Positions 16,244 to 25,474 are shown, counted from the stretch's first letter. The stretch: DNA of 64,000 bases from Stigonema ocellatum SAG 48.90 = DSM 106950 (GCA_016903675.1 JADQBA010000036.1:3110-67109); one strand, 5' to 3'. Notes: generated by a model not told the origin, from the letters alone. Program-made: numbers and translations.

Positions 16244-17680
16244 ATGGTCAAAATATTGACAAATCAACCCTCAAGCCCCTCCTCTCGTCTGACATTCTGG
16301 GTTGGGTTGGCAGGAATGGGGATTGGTGTAGCTGTAGGATTTGGAGCAGGTGTTAACCCTTTTTACGTGGGTTTAGTTTTAGGCGCATTGTCAGCTGTTG
16401 TCTATTTTTTTACCAAGTTTGAACAAGCGGTAATGGGTCTATTAATCCTGCGTTCTTCTTTGGATATTTTCACCACAAGCCTCGTTCCAGGGGCATTTAA
16501 GCAGATACCTGCTGCTTTTGGTATTGGGCTTGAAGCCCTGGTTTTGCTTTATGTAATTGTGCTTTTACTTACTGGTAAGCGTGTACGTACTGATGGCTTC
16601 TGGTGGTTCTTTGCAGGTTGGGTAGCACTACAGGGTCTGTGGCTGATACTCTTGGTTCTTGGAGGGTTGGGGTTTGGTGCTTCGTTTTTGCCAAATAGTC
16701 TGCGGGAATGGATACGTCTGTCTTCGTTCCCTATGGTTTACTTGCTGGTGATGCAACTCAAGGGCAAAATCCACCCGGAAAAAGTTATTTCTCTGCTGTT
16801 TTTCAGTCTGATCTCACCGCTGGCGATCGCGTTAATCCAAATATTCTTGCCTTCAGTCATACCGCCTCTAGTGGCTGGTGACTCGTTATCTGAAGGAGTT
16901 CGCATCAACGGTACTTTCGGACACCCCAATAGTTTTGCAGTCTATCTATTGTTATTCATTGGTTTAACCTGTTGGAAATTAACCTATTCCACGCGACGTT
17001 TACCTTGGTTTGTTTTACTAGGTTTACTTGTCTTTGTCTTTTCCACCACCAGAACCATGATTGCCTTAGTGATGCTTTGCGTCTTTGTGATCGTGATGAT
17101 TGCCCCTAAATTAAGTATAACGAACCTCATTGGTGGGATATTACTGTTTGCCATAGTCATAGGTCTATTCGCCAGTACAGACTTTGGACAACAACGCCTC
17201 GCCTCCATCGCTAACACACCCCTCCTGAATCCGGACATTGACGCATCCCGCGCCATTTTGCTTTCTCAAACTGACTACAACAGTTTCAACTGGCGGATTG
17301 CCCAATGGACGACTTTGCTTCAAGCATGGCGTGAGTATCCCATCCTTGGTTACGGGTTGGGACTAAGTATATTTTTGGTTCCTAATAGTCTTCTTCCTCA
17401 TAATGATTATGTACGTGTTTTGGTGGAAGGAGGAGTGGTGGGTCTAGTGACTCTTCTGGTATTTTTCGTAGCACAGATTGTGCGCCTAGTTCAGTTACTT
17501 CGGCATACACCTGGTAATAGTACTCAGTATCAATTGTGTTTGATTGTGTTAGCTGTTTTCCTGTCCACACCCATAGGGATGCTTAGCGAGAACATCTGGG
17601 TTTGCACTGCTTTCTATTTCTATTATTGGACTGTGTTTGCAGTTTGTGGCTGGAACTGGGAGGAGAATTATGAATTATGA
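16244..17680 (+). CDS. O-antigen ligase/polymerase (Wzy-like) membrane protein
   Basis: A 478-residue protein with about eleven hydrophobic membrane segments and a large extracytoplasmic loop containing the family signature region around FGHPNSFAVYLL, fitting the O-antigen ligase/Wzy_C superfamily. It would polymerise lipid-linked repeat units on the periplasmic face, with chain length set by the adjacent Wzc-like protein. The last residues NYEL and the stop codon are encoded by GAATTAT heptamers, so the native C-terminus has been set by a repeat. Ligase and polymerase cannot be separated by sequence alone; context favours polymerase. Confidence 0.85.
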   Translation: MVKILTNQPSSPSSRLTFWVGLAGMGIGVAVGFGAGVNPFYVGLVLGALSAVVYFFTKFEQAVMGLLILRSSLDIFTTSLVPGAFKQIPAAFGIGLEALVLLYVIVLLLTGKRVRTDGFWWFFAGWVALQGLWLILLVLGGLGFGASFLPNSLREWIRLSSFPMVYLLVMQLKGKIHPEKVISLLFFSLISPLAIALIQIFLPSVIPPLVAGDSLSEGVRINGTFGHPNSFAVYLLLFIGLTCWKLTYSTRRLPWFVLLGLLVFVFSTTRTMIALVMLCVFVIVMIAPKLSITNLIGGILLFAIVIGLFASTDFGQQRLASIANTPLLNPDIDASRAILLSQTDYNSFNWRIAQWTTLLQAWREYPILGYGLGLSIFLVPNSLLPHNDYVRVLVEGGVVGLVTLLVFFVAQIVRLVQLLRHTPGNSTQYQLCLIVLAVFLSTPIGMLSENIWVCTAFYFYYWTVFAVCGWNWEENYEL

Positions 17681-17694
17681 ATTATGAATTATGA
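17665..17694. repeat. GAATTAT heptamer repeat spanning a stop and a start codon
   Basis: Four AATTATG-type heptamers contain the TGA of the Wzy-like gene and the ATG of the following GT4. Only 3 bases separate the two reading frames, so the repeat itself forms the gene junction. Confidence 0.85.
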
Positions 17695-18841
17695 ATGGGA
17701 ACGACGCTACCGAGTTGTTTTGGTTCATCCGAGTGCGGGGGTTAACTGGAGTGGTGGTTCGGAGATTTTTGCTATAGAACTAGCTAAGCGACTAGGTAGT
17801 TACTTTGATGTGGAACTTTTGAGTGGTGCTGAATGCGGTTCTTTCTGCCATCTGGCTGGTGGTATTCCTCGGGTTCATGCCTATGATATGGTACGCCATC
17901 CTCTGATTGCTCCTCTACTGCATCGCTTTGCGACTCACCCGGAAATCGTTATTGAACATCTCACCAGTTTCTTACCCTGCGCCCTCCGCTTATTACGTCG
18001 TTCGGCAGACCTGATATTTCCTTGTAATGATTATGGTGGAATGGCTATGGCTGCTTTTGTCAGGGCGATTAAGGGGACTCCGATACTTTTTACTGAACAT
18101 GTTGGTTTAATGGGAGGTGGGCGATCGCTCTCTCGCAATCTACGTTTTCGACCTGATAGACTGGTAGTTTTCTCGGAAACCGTGGCGGCGTTTGCCCATA
18201 GTCTGCGACCAAGCCTACCTGTCAGCATCATTCCCAACGGTGTAGACCTTGACCAATTTACACCTGAGGGAACTCGCATAGATTTTGACCTTCCAAAACC
18301 AGTGGTTCTATGTGTAGCCGGACTCAAGCGCAACAGTCACAAGCGCGTTGAACTGGCAATGGAAGCAGTAGCGCGTCTACCTGATGCCAGTCTTTTATTG
18401 TGTGGCGATGGTATTGACCGTGATTACTTTCAGGTTCTGGGTGATGAGTTACTCGGTTCAGAACGCTTCGCCATTCGTAGTTTCTCCTATGAGCAAATGC
18501 CCAAAGTCTATCGGAGTGCGGATGCATTTACGCTTCCTTCTATTGATGAGGCATTTGGGCTTGCCTATTTGGAGGCGATGGCAAGTGGTTTACCTGTGGT
18601 GGCTACTGATGATGAGATGCGGCGTTATATTGTTGCCGATGGTGGTATATTATGTGATGTAAGCAATCCAGACACTTACGCGGATGCACTGACAGAAGTT
18701 CTAAGTGGATGGGGACAGAAACCTCGACTGAACGCCTTGCGCTTCAGTTGGGACGCAGTGGCATTAAGCTACCGCGATGTGATTTTAGAAACGATTGTGC
18801 AGTCCAAACTAGAGTTGTCGGTACAAACCGATAAAATTTAG
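17684..18841 (+). CDS. GT4-family glycosyltransferase
   Basis: A 385-residue GT-B protein. The N-terminus, after the repeat-encoded MNYE, has the acceptor glycine loop NWSGGSEIFA. The C-terminal donor half has SIIPNGVDLDQF and the motif DEAFGLAYLEAMASGLPVV. The start ATG is inside the heptamer repeat; no alternative ATG lies nearby, though translation coupled to the upstream stop is possible. It is a member of the exopolysaccharide locus. Specificity is unknown. Confidence 0.88.
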   Translation: MNYEWERRYRVVLVHPSAGVNWSGGSEIFAIELAKRLGSYFDVELLSGAECGSFCHLAGGIPRVHAYDMVRHPLIAPLLHRFATHPEIVIEHLTSFLPCALRLLRRSADLIFPCNDYGGMAMAAFVRAIKGTPILFTEHVGLMGGGRSLSRNLRFRPDRLVVFSETVAAFAHSLRPSLPVSIIPNGVDLDQFTPEGTRIDFDLPKPVVLCVAGLKRNSHKRVELAMEAVARLPDASLLLCGDGIDRDYFQVLGDELLGSERFAIRSFSYEQMPKVYRSADAFTLPSIDEAFGLAYLEAMASGLPVVATDDEMRRYIVADGGILCDVSNPDTYADALTEVLSGWGQKPRLNALRFSWDAVALSYRDVILETIVQSKLELSVQTDKI

Positions 18842-18850
18842 GGGTTTATC

Positions 18851-19816
18851 ATGCCGAAGGTGTCTATAGTTATCCCAGCCTACAATGCTATTGCCTATCT
18901 TCCAGAGGCTGTAGACAGCGTTCTCCAGCAGACATTTACTGATTTTGAAGTGTTAATTGTTGATGATGGTAGTTCTGATGGCACTGTGGAATGGGCGAAT
19001 CAAATGACAGATCCGCGAGTTAGAGTGATTTCCCAAACAAATCAGGGTTCTTCTGGGGCACGTAATACAGGTATTACGGCTGCGAAGGGAGAGTATATAG
19101 CGCTTCTGGATGCGGATGATTTGTGGGAACCCACTAAATTAGAAAAGCAATTACGTTATTTGTCAGAAAACCCATCAGTGGGTCTGGTAGATACTTGGAC
19201 AATTTTAGTTGACCAGCAAGGTAAGTCTATGGGCAAAGTCGTTGTTTCCTATGCAGAGTCGGATAATGTCTGGAAGCAGCTTGTGCAGTTTAAAACAGTA
19301 TGTTGTTGTGACAGTACACCTGTGATTCGTCGCAGTTGTTTTGAAACTGTAGGGTTGTTTAATGGAGATTTGCGGTTTCTGGAAGATTTAGATTTGTGGA
19401 TTCGTCTGGCTTCTCGCTATACCTTTGGAGTGGTGAAGGAACCCTTGGTTCGCTATCGACAGCATCCAGGTAGTAAGTCCACCAATTGTCAAGGAACTTT
19501 AGAGGCTTTTCGGACAATTATTGAGAAAGCTTTTGAGTCTGTGTCAGCAGAATTACTACCTTTAAGAGAACGAGGATATGGTCGTGTGAATCTTTATCTG
19601 GCTTGGAAAGCAATCAATAATCAGGATTACCAACAGGCACTTCATTTTAATCGTCAAGCCATTGCTCATTATCCGCAACTACTTTTATCTTGGAACTATA
19701 TCCGTCAGACCATAGCTTTAGCCCTGCTGAAACAATTCGGTTCTCAAAACTACGACAGAGTGCGATCGGTCATTCATACCATAAGACGGAGAGGAATTAT
19801 GAATTATGAATTATGA
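18851..19816 (+). CDS. GT2-family glycosyltransferase (copy A)
   Basis: A 321-residue GT-A enzyme. MPKVSIVIPAYN begins the fold, DDGSSDG binds the nucleotide and DADD is the metal-binding DXD motif (about residues 90-93); a C-terminal helical region follows. AGGGG lies 6 bases before the ATG. It is strongly similar throughout to the GT2 at 20150, sharing for example DFEVLIV.DGSSDG and the C-terminal pattern of FG..-Y-RVR, so the two are a tandem duplication. Its last residues NYEL and stop lie in a GAATTAT repeat. Confidence 0.9.
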   Translation: MPKVSIVIPAYNAIAYLPEAVDSVLQQTFTDFEVLIVDDGSSDGTVEWANQMTDPRVRVISQTNQGSSGARNTGITAAKGEYIALLDADDLWEPTKLEKQLRYLSENPSVGLVDTWTILVDQQGKSMGKVVVSYAESDNVWKQLVQFKTVCCCDSTPVIRRSCFETVGLFNGDLRFLEDLDLWIRLASRYTFGVVKEPLVRYRQHPGSKSTNCQGTLEAFRTIIEKAFESVSAELLPLRERGYGRVNLYLAWKAINNQDYQQALHFNRQAIAHYPQLLLSWNYIRQTIALALLKQFGSQNYDRVRSVIHTIRRRGIMNYEL

Positions 19817-20149
19817 ATTATGAAGGTAAGTAGGTAGGTGCAAATAAACATAACAATAGGAATCATAAATGATTTATGAAAAATTTTAATGTAGGGTGGG
19901 CATTGCCCACCATATGCCAATACGGTTCACTTAAGGATCGTTTGTGGAGATTTCACAGGTGTAAAGACGCGATTAATCGCGTCTCTACTGAACCGTATTG
20001 CACCATATGAGGCTTTTGGTGGGCATTGCCCACCCTACGTATGTCAAAATAGGGAGTGGGGAGTAGGGAATGAGAATTTCGCTTATTACGGTTGTCAATG
20101 CAAATTGGTATTAATTTTTTCATAATTCATAATTCATAATTCATAAAAT
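19817..20149. other. Repeat-filled gap between the two GT2 paralogues
   Basis: It begins and ends with AATTATG/CATAATT heptamer repeats in opposite orientation (about 19798-19822 and 20119-20146). Inside are two inverted copies of GTAGGGTGGGCATTGCCCAC (about 19891 and 20018) around a GACGCGATTAATCGCGTC palindrome at 19967-19984. The arrangement is nested inverted repeats with no gene. Confidence 0.7.
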
Positions 20150-21139
20150 ATGCCGAAAGTTTCTGTTGTGACCCCTGCTTACAATGCTATGAAATATCTC
20201 CCTGAAACTCTGGAGAGTGCTTTGCAGCAGACGTTTACGGATTTTGAAGTATTGATTGTTAATGATGGTAGTTCCGATGGAATTGTTGAATGGAGTTCTC
20301 AGATAACCGACCCGCGAGTCAAAGTGATTTCGCAAGAAAATCAAGGTACAGCTGCGGCACGCAATAGGGGTATTAGTGAATCTAAAGGCGAGTATATTGC
20401 CTTCTTAGATGCTGATGATATTTGGGAACCAACGAAGTTAGAAAAACAAGTTTATTGCTTGGACAATAATCCCTTGGTCGGTCTGGTGGATACTTGGATA
20501 GCTTTCATCGATGAAAGCGGCAAACCCACAGGCTATATAATGAAGCCCGATGCAGAGGGTAATGTATACAAGAAAGTCGTTGAATCCTGTGACAGTACAG
20601 TTTGTTGTGGAAGTTCACCAATGATTCGTCGTTCTTGTTTTGATACCGTTGGCTTATTTGATCGGGATAGCTACATAGAAGATGTAGATATGTGGATACG
20701 TATTGCTATTCGCTATCACTATGGATTAGTAAAAGAACCTTTGGTTAGATATCGACTGCACCCTAATAACAAGTCAAAAGATTGCCAGTCCATGTTACAG
20801 GGTTTTCGGCAGTTAATCGAGAAAACATATCAGTCGCTGCCAACAGAGATACTCTATTTAAGAGGTAGAAGTTATGGTCGAGTATATATCTTTCTCGTCG
20901 GCAGAGCTATAGAAACTGAAGATTATAAACTCGCAACTCATTATCTACAGCAGGCGATCGCACACTATCCGCAACTACTTTTCCGTCCGTGGTTTATGCG
21001 CCTAAGTTTAGCTGTTGCAGTCTTAAAGTGGTTTGGACCTCAGGGCTATAATAGAGTACGAAACTTTAATCGTGCTTTACGTCGGCGCATATCCAGTCTT
21101 GTAAATATTAGTTTTTTACGTCACAAAACTTCGACTTAA
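20150..21139 (+). CDS. GT2-family glycosyltransferase (copy B)
   Basis: A 329-residue GT-A protein, paralogue of the preceding GT2. It keeps NDGSSDG and the DADD metal motif and has a longer basic C-terminus. Compared with copy A it differs mostly in the acceptor-binding half, which suggests a different acceptor or simple drift. The region just before the ATG is CATAATT repeat DNA, so no ribosome binding site is visible; a promoter may lie in the repeat-rich gap. It is the last glycosyltransferase of the locus. Confidence 0.9.
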   Translation: MPKVSVVTPAYNAMKYLPETLESALQQTFTDFEVLIVNDGSSDGIVEWSSQITDPRVKVISQENQGTAAARNRGISESKGEYIAFLDADDIWEPTKLEKQVYCLDNNPLVGLVDTWIAFIDESGKPTGYIMKPDAEGNVYKKVVESCDSTVCCGSSPMIRRSCFDTVGLFDRDSYIEDVDMWIRIAIRYHYGLVKEPLVRYRLHPNNKSKDCQSMLQGFRQLIEKTYQSLPTEILYLRGRSYGRVYIFLVGRAIETEDYKLATHYLQQAIAHYPQLLFRPWFMRLSLAVAVLKWFGPQGYNRVRNFNRALRRRISSLVNISFLRHKTST

Positions 21140-21237
21140 CACATGGAAGGATTTGATTGAAATTTCATCTGCGTACCCTCCGGGAAGCAGCCCTTGGGGC
21201 GTCTACATCTGCGTTCATCTGCGGTTAAATAACTACT

Positions 21238-21486
21238 AGGACCAGCCCTTTCAAGGTGCAAGTCGTAAGACTTGGATTTCCGAATCCCAAGGGGAGACGC
21301 TGCGCGAACGTGTTTTTCGCGTCTAGCCTGCGGCAACGCCTAACGGCGAACGCGGTTTAAAAATCTTTTTGAACCACGTTCGCCGTCAGGCGTGCCGAAG
21401 GCAAGGCACGAAGAACACGAAGAAGAAATGTCGAAAATTGGACGTGATTTTCCCAATTTTTTACCCACCTTGAAAGGGCTAGTCCT
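21238..21486. mobile_element. MITE-like element, copy 2
   Basis: Terminal inverted repeats of about 21 bases, AGGACCAGCCCTTTCAAGGTG at the left and its near-complement ending GGGCTAGTCCT at the right. AACTAC flanks both sides (AACTACT before, AACTACG after), which could reflect a target duplication. Ends match copy 1 at 10301-10530; the interior instead has AACGCCTAACGGCGAACG-type modules and the TTAAAAATC-core palindrome. No coding sequence is present. Confidence 0.65.
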
Positions 21487-21496
21487 AACTACGTCC

Positions 21497-21529
21497 AGAA
21501 ACCCGGTTTCTTTAAGAAACCGGGTTTCT
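21497..21529. repeat. Dispersed palindrome AGAAACCCGGTTTCTT
   Basis: Two 16-base inverted arms around one base. The same palindrome occurs at 30181-30213, and a split form at about 61918-61970. It lies just past the MITE-like element. Confidence 0.85.
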
Positions 21530-21576
21530 AAGACCTCAGTACTTACCCTGAACCATATTGCGCTAAAAACCATGAA

Positions 21577-22677
21577 TTACGAATTACGAATTATTAATCT
21601 TCGTCTCATAATTGAAAGTAAGGGTTTTTCTAAATAGAGATACATAGCACAACCTACCATTAAGGCGATAACCGCATTGAAAATGGCAAAAAGACTAAAA
21701 ACTAGGGAATTTTGAGTCAAAAAATTCACCATTCCTAGCTTGATGACAGCCTTTGTTAAGTGATTAATGACAAAACCATGTATTAGATAAATAGAGTATG
21801 AGGCATCACCTAAGAAAATCAAAGTAGGAGAAATAGTCAATGATTTACTCATTTCCAAGGCTACAGCACCGATAGTCAGTATCATAAAAGGCAGACCAAA
21901 TGTAACAACGCTAGATAATGGGAGAATTTTTTCATGATAATTTATGGCTGATAAGGTATAGAGAAACAAACCTACATAGAGTATCAAGCTGCCATAACTG
22001 ATTTCATATTTCGATACAAAATAAGCAGCTAAAGCTCCAAAAATGAATTCAAGATTCAGTTCACTAAAAAGTAAATGAAGAAGATAACTATGTTTAGGAA
22101 ACTCGATGATACCGAGGAAATTGAGAAATATGATTGATAGCCATGTGAAAATGATTGGTAGAAAAAAATTATGTTTTAGACAGATTAATAAGCAAAACAT
22201 CAGGTAGAAAAAAATCTCATAGCTCAGTGTCCAGCTAACACCTAGAAAGCTAGAGGAAAGGAGAACTCTGTCTTGAGGAATTAGTAGATAAGCTTTGATA
22301 AGTTCAATTAAGCCATATTGATGTGTTTCTGAGGAAAATATATTTAGAGAGGATAACAGTTTACCTGTCAAAACTACCCAATAGATTGGGTAGATTCGCA
22401 TAAATCTTTTTAAGATAAATCCTCTGAATTTAATTTGTTTAGCAATATCCTTCCTGTGAGTATAAAATATAATAAATCCGCTTAATACAAAAAAGAAGTC
22501 TACTCCCGAACCTCCAAAACTAAATATATCAGATAAAAAATCTCGAGCCAGATTTATGTGAAATATGAGACTACCGTGAGCAAGTACCACTAGTAATGAA
22601 GCCAAACCTCGAAAAACTTGTATGAGATTTAGCTTTTTTTTTGAAACAAATTTTTCTTGATTGGCAGTATTCTGCAT
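21577..22677 (-). CDS. Acyltransferase family 3 (OafA/YrhL-type) membrane protein
   Basis: A 366-residue protein with about ten transmembrane segments. The N-terminal pattern IQVFRGLASLLVVLAHG, with the conserved Arg and His, and the later YSIYLIHG identify an acyltransferase-3 protein. Such proteins O-acetylate or otherwise acylate exported polysaccharides. It lies in reverse orientation beside the glycosyltransferases, so decoration of the exopolymer is a reasonable inference. Codon use is more AT-rich than its neighbours, which may hint at transfer. Confidence 0.88.
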   Translation of the reverse strand: MQNTANQEKFVSKKKLNLIQVFRGLASLLVVLAHGSLIFHINLARDFLSDIFSFGGSGVDFFFVLSGFIIFYTHRKDIAKQIKFRGFILKRFMRIYPIYWVVLTGKLLSSLNIFSSETHQYGLIELIKAYLLIPQDRVLLSSSFLGVSWTLSYEIFFYLMFCLLICLKHNFFLPIIFTWLSIIFLNFLGIIEFPKHSYLLHLLFSELNLEFIFGALAAYFVSKYEISYGSLILYVGLFLYTLSAINYHEKILPLSSVVTFGLPFMILTIGAVALEMSKSLTISPTLIFLGDASYSIYLIHGFVINHLTKAVIKLGMVNFLTQNSLVFSLFAIFNAVIALMVGCAMYLYLEKPLLSIMRRRLIIRNS

Positions 22678-22709
22678 AGGGTTTTATAATTAAAACTAGC
22701 AACCTACAC

Positions 22710-22826
22710 GCCTAGGAATAAATTCCTAGGCTAAGAGCTGAAGTCGGCTTAAGCCGACTAGAACTTTCAGGAATTTAGTCCGTTTCAACGGACTTGAGCT
22801 TTGAGCCTTGAACTTGAGTTCAAGGC
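22710..22826. repeat. Array of four different perfect hairpins
   Basis: Four palindromes follow one another in 117 bases: 22710-22731 (10-base arms, loop AA), 22742-22759 (9-base arms, no loop), 22778-22793 (7-base arms, loop TC) and 22805-22826 (10-base arms, loop TG). The stems have unrelated sequences. They lie between divergent acyltransferase and methyltransferase genes. Confidence 0.85.
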
Positions 22827-22899
22827 AAAGAGTGTAGAATGAAATAGCCCTGCAACCATAACTGCAACGATAATCACTTTTTCAACTTTACGCAAGATA

Positions 22900-23811
22900 A
22901 TGGAAATTCATATTCCTCTCAGCTACCAAGAAATAGTCAATGAGATAGTTGACTTTACCGATTTACCCAGACATGAGGTAGAGGAAAGAGTCTGGATGCA
23001 GGCTTTAGGTGATGGGAGTGTGACTCAAGATGCTCAGCATTTTGGGGTGACTCCGCATCAATATGACGAGAAAATGGAACGGCTTTACCGCGAAGGATAT
23101 GGGTTGATATTTGAAACTCTGGTGTTTTGGGCATCTGCTGAAAGACAGCTTTGGATTCAACAGGCGGTGGAAAGGATTCGCTTGTATGCCCAAAAGAGCG
23201 ATCGCCCATTTGGTGACATAGCTATCTTGATGTTAGGCGATGGCTGTGGCAATGATTCTTTAGAGCTGATCAGGAATGGCTTTAAAGTTAACTACTTCGA
23301 TATTCCTGGCAGTAAGACATATAATTTTGCCACAAAGCGCTTCGAGCATTACGGTTTGTTAGGCAATAGTGTAAATATTTTATCGGACTATGATTCTTGC
23401 CTGACTTCTCAATATGATATTGTACTTTCCTTTGAAGTGTTAGAGCATCTTACTGACCCTGTATCGGCTATTAGAGATATTAGCTCTATGCTAAAAAATG
23501 GGGGGATAGCAATGATTACAGAAGCCTTTGAAGCCGTTTCTGACAATTTCCCGACACATTTACAATCAAACCTAAAATTTGCCGATCAGACACCTTTTTT
23601 GTTTCTACAAAGTGGAATGTTACTGTCTTGGTATAGTCAAAAATCTTTTTATAAATTTAAACCCATGGAGTTTAGTAAACTCGAAAAGCTATCAGTTAGC
23701 GACTATCTTTCTCTGCTGAGAGATCCAACTGTCATCAAACCCTACTTAAATAGAAAGTTCAGTAACTTTAAATTGTCAGTGAAAAGACTAATTGGATTTG
23801 CTTCGCCCTAG
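22900..23811 (+). CDS. Class I SAM-dependent methyltransferase
   Basis: A 303-residue protein. An N-terminal helical part of about 95 residues precedes a methyltransferase domain with a glycine-rich loop LMLGDGCGNDSLEL, the strand-2 region VNYFDIPG, and the motif IV region YDIVLSFEVLEHLTDPVSA. It resembles methyltransferases found in sugar or polysaccharide loci. It stands at the edge of the exopolysaccharide cluster and may methylate a sugar. A decayed fragment of this gene lies at 26368-26462. Confidence 0.82.
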   Translation: MEIHIPLSYQEIVNEIVDFTDLPRHEVEERVWMQALGDGSVTQDAQHFGVTPHQYDEKMERLYREGYGLIFETLVFWASAERQLWIQQAVERIRLYAQKSDRPFGDIAILMLGDGCGNDSLELIRNGFKVNYFDIPGSKTYNFATKRFEHYGLLGNSVNILSDYDSCLTSQYDIVLSFEVLEHLTDPVSAIRDISSMLKNGGIAMITEAFEAVSDNFPTHLQSNLKFADQTPFLFLQSGMLLSWYSQKSFYKFKPMEFSKLEKLSVSDYLSLLRDPTVIKPYLNRKFSNFKLSVKRLIGFASP

Positions 23812-24198
23812 AATATAGCAATTCTAAATGATTGGCGATCGCAGGGTTAGGAACACCCCACAGGCGGCTTACGCCACCCGTTACTCATTAGACATAGTCG
23901 TGAAAATGATGTAAGGGCGCAAGGCATTGCGCCCCTACCAAGGCTTTCGGGCAACGCATAATTAATTTTCGGAGATGTCTATTACAGAAACACTGTATGA
24001 ATCCTCCTACACCCTTACACCCCCACACCCCTACACCCCTGAACTGACTATTGACCCAGTTTATGATTTGGCTGAGTAAGCGATCGCTCTTGCAAGGCAA
24101 GTAAACCAAACCGGATAGCAGAATATGACCACTAGCCTTCCTGAGGCTATAAGCGATCGCAACAGAACACTTTCCGCGTTGTCTTGGCTTAGGCGCAT
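23812..24198. other. Intergenic region with short repeats, 387 bases
   Basis: It contains a GTAAGGGCGCAAGGCATTGCG-like hairpin at about 23910-23935, a C-rich ACACCCCT-type repeat at about 24009-24042, and two GCGATCGC sites. No convincing coding sequence is present on either strand. Confidence 0.55.
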
Positions 24199-24858
24199 CT
24201 AGTTATTACACAATTCCGCTTCTTTCGTCTGCGCTTGAATGAATAGACGTACCTTTAAGCCAACAGATTCATCTTTTGCGTTGAAGTATGTAACTTTATT
24301 AGTGGCTTGTTGATAATGGGACTCAGCCTCATTCGTGGCTTGCCTAGCTTGGGCACAGTTCCAAGGATAGCCTACTTGGTAGACACACCCGCTAAACAAC
24401 CCAATTATAAGTAAAAACGCTATAACCGCTTGACCCCGTGGTGGTATAAACGAATAACCTTGTTTAATGTCTGTTCCAACTAGCTTGGGAAGTACATGGT
24501 TTTTGCGTAGAGCCTCCTCTTTATCTTGTTCCAAGGATTGATGAGTATCAATAGATGGTATTGCATTTAGAGCAAATTGCTCTGTCCAAGATATAAAATC
24601 CATGCCTGTCTGCCGACAATAAACCCTAACCCTATCAATAGACGCAGGGTTCAAGCTGGTCATTGATTTACGAATCCATGTAACGAGAATTTGCTGATTT
24701 GGCACTTCCCCTGATTCCAAAATCACCTGAAGACAGCCATTTTTGAGAGTAGATTCAACGACAGTAATACCCTTGGATTCCAAACAACGATTCATCAGAG
24801 CTGCGATCGCCCTCGCATCACCCTGCTTTGCAAGTTTTAGGTCATCTAATTGGCTCAT
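24199..24858 (-). CDS. Conserved cyanobacterial protein of unknown function, one membrane segment
   Basis: A 219-residue protein. The N-terminal half (MSQLDDLKLAKQGDARAIAA.. through about residue 95) resembles a domain I recognise from several cyanobacterial proteins of unknown function, with the recurring phrase ALMNR.L..KGITV. A single transmembrane segment lies near residues 143-162 (AVIAFLLIIGLFSGCVYQVG). A short C-terminal part follows. No enzymatic motif is visible. It stands alone on its strand. Confidence 0.7.
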   Translation of the reverse strand: MSQLDDLKLAKQGDARAIAALMNRCLESKGITVVESTLKNGCLQVILESGEVPNQQILVTWIRKSMTSLNPASIDRVRVYCRQTGMDFISWTEQFALNAIPSIDTHQSLEQDKEEALRKNHVLPKLVGTDIKQGYSFIPPRGQAVIAFLLIIGLFSGCVYQVGYPWNCAQARQATNEAESHYQQATNKVTYFNAKDESVGLKVRLFIQAQTKEAELCNN

Positions 24859-25018
24859 GGCGTTCCCGAAAGGTTTCCTTATTTAGGAAACCCGTTTAGG
24901 AGGGGCTACTAACAGGCGATCGCATAATCTTCACCCAATTTCAGTAACCTTGCTGCGCCAACTTGCTTCAGAAAAATAATACAAAGGATCTGATCAACTC
25001 GTTACACGAAGTAGCTCC

Positions 25019-25474
25019 ATGACCAAACCTTTTACGACAGCCAACCCCCAAGACTTTAAGCTCCATGTTTATTGGGTTGTCGGAACAGTAAACAACAGAA
25101 TGGTTGCTGAATTCTCTGATTGCAGGTGGCTCCCCCGGCTTGACGAAACGCTTGTTTTGCCAACAGACGAGTCTAACTGTTGCCAGAGTTGGCAGAAATT
25201 TAAGGTGGTCGATATCGTGTATGACTTTCAAAAACAAAGTGTTCGCGTTTGGTGTAAGCCGTTGAGCGCGATTCCACAAAGAGTTTCATCTGATTTTGAA
25301 AAAAAGGTGGAAGCTCGTATGGAGGCAATGGAAGCAAAAGCGAAGGCTCAAAAGCTAGAAGCGCAAACTCGTCTAGAATATGAACTTGCTCAAATAGACG
25401 AAGAAGACATGGACGAAGAACTAGAAAGACTGAAAGCTGAAATATTGGGACAAATTAAAAAGGTTGAAAGCTGA
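25019..25474 (+). CDS. Hypothetical protein with C-terminal coiled coil
   Basis: A 151-residue protein I do not recognise. Residues 1-90 look like a small mixed alpha/beta domain with several Trp and Cys residues; residues 95-150 are Glu/Lys/Ala-rich and strongly helical, predicted coiled coil. Codon use is ordinary for the region and there is no competing frame, which supports it being real. The antisense frame is not convincing. Nothing in the neighbourhood suggests a function. Confidence 0.6.
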   Translation: MTKPFTTANPQDFKLHVYWVVGTVNNRMVAEFSDCRWLPRLDETLVLPTDESNCCQSWQKFKVVDIVYDFQKQSVRVWCKPLSAIPQRVSSDFEKKVEARMEAMEAKAKAQKLEAQTRLEYELAQIDEEDMDEELERLKAEILGQIKKVES

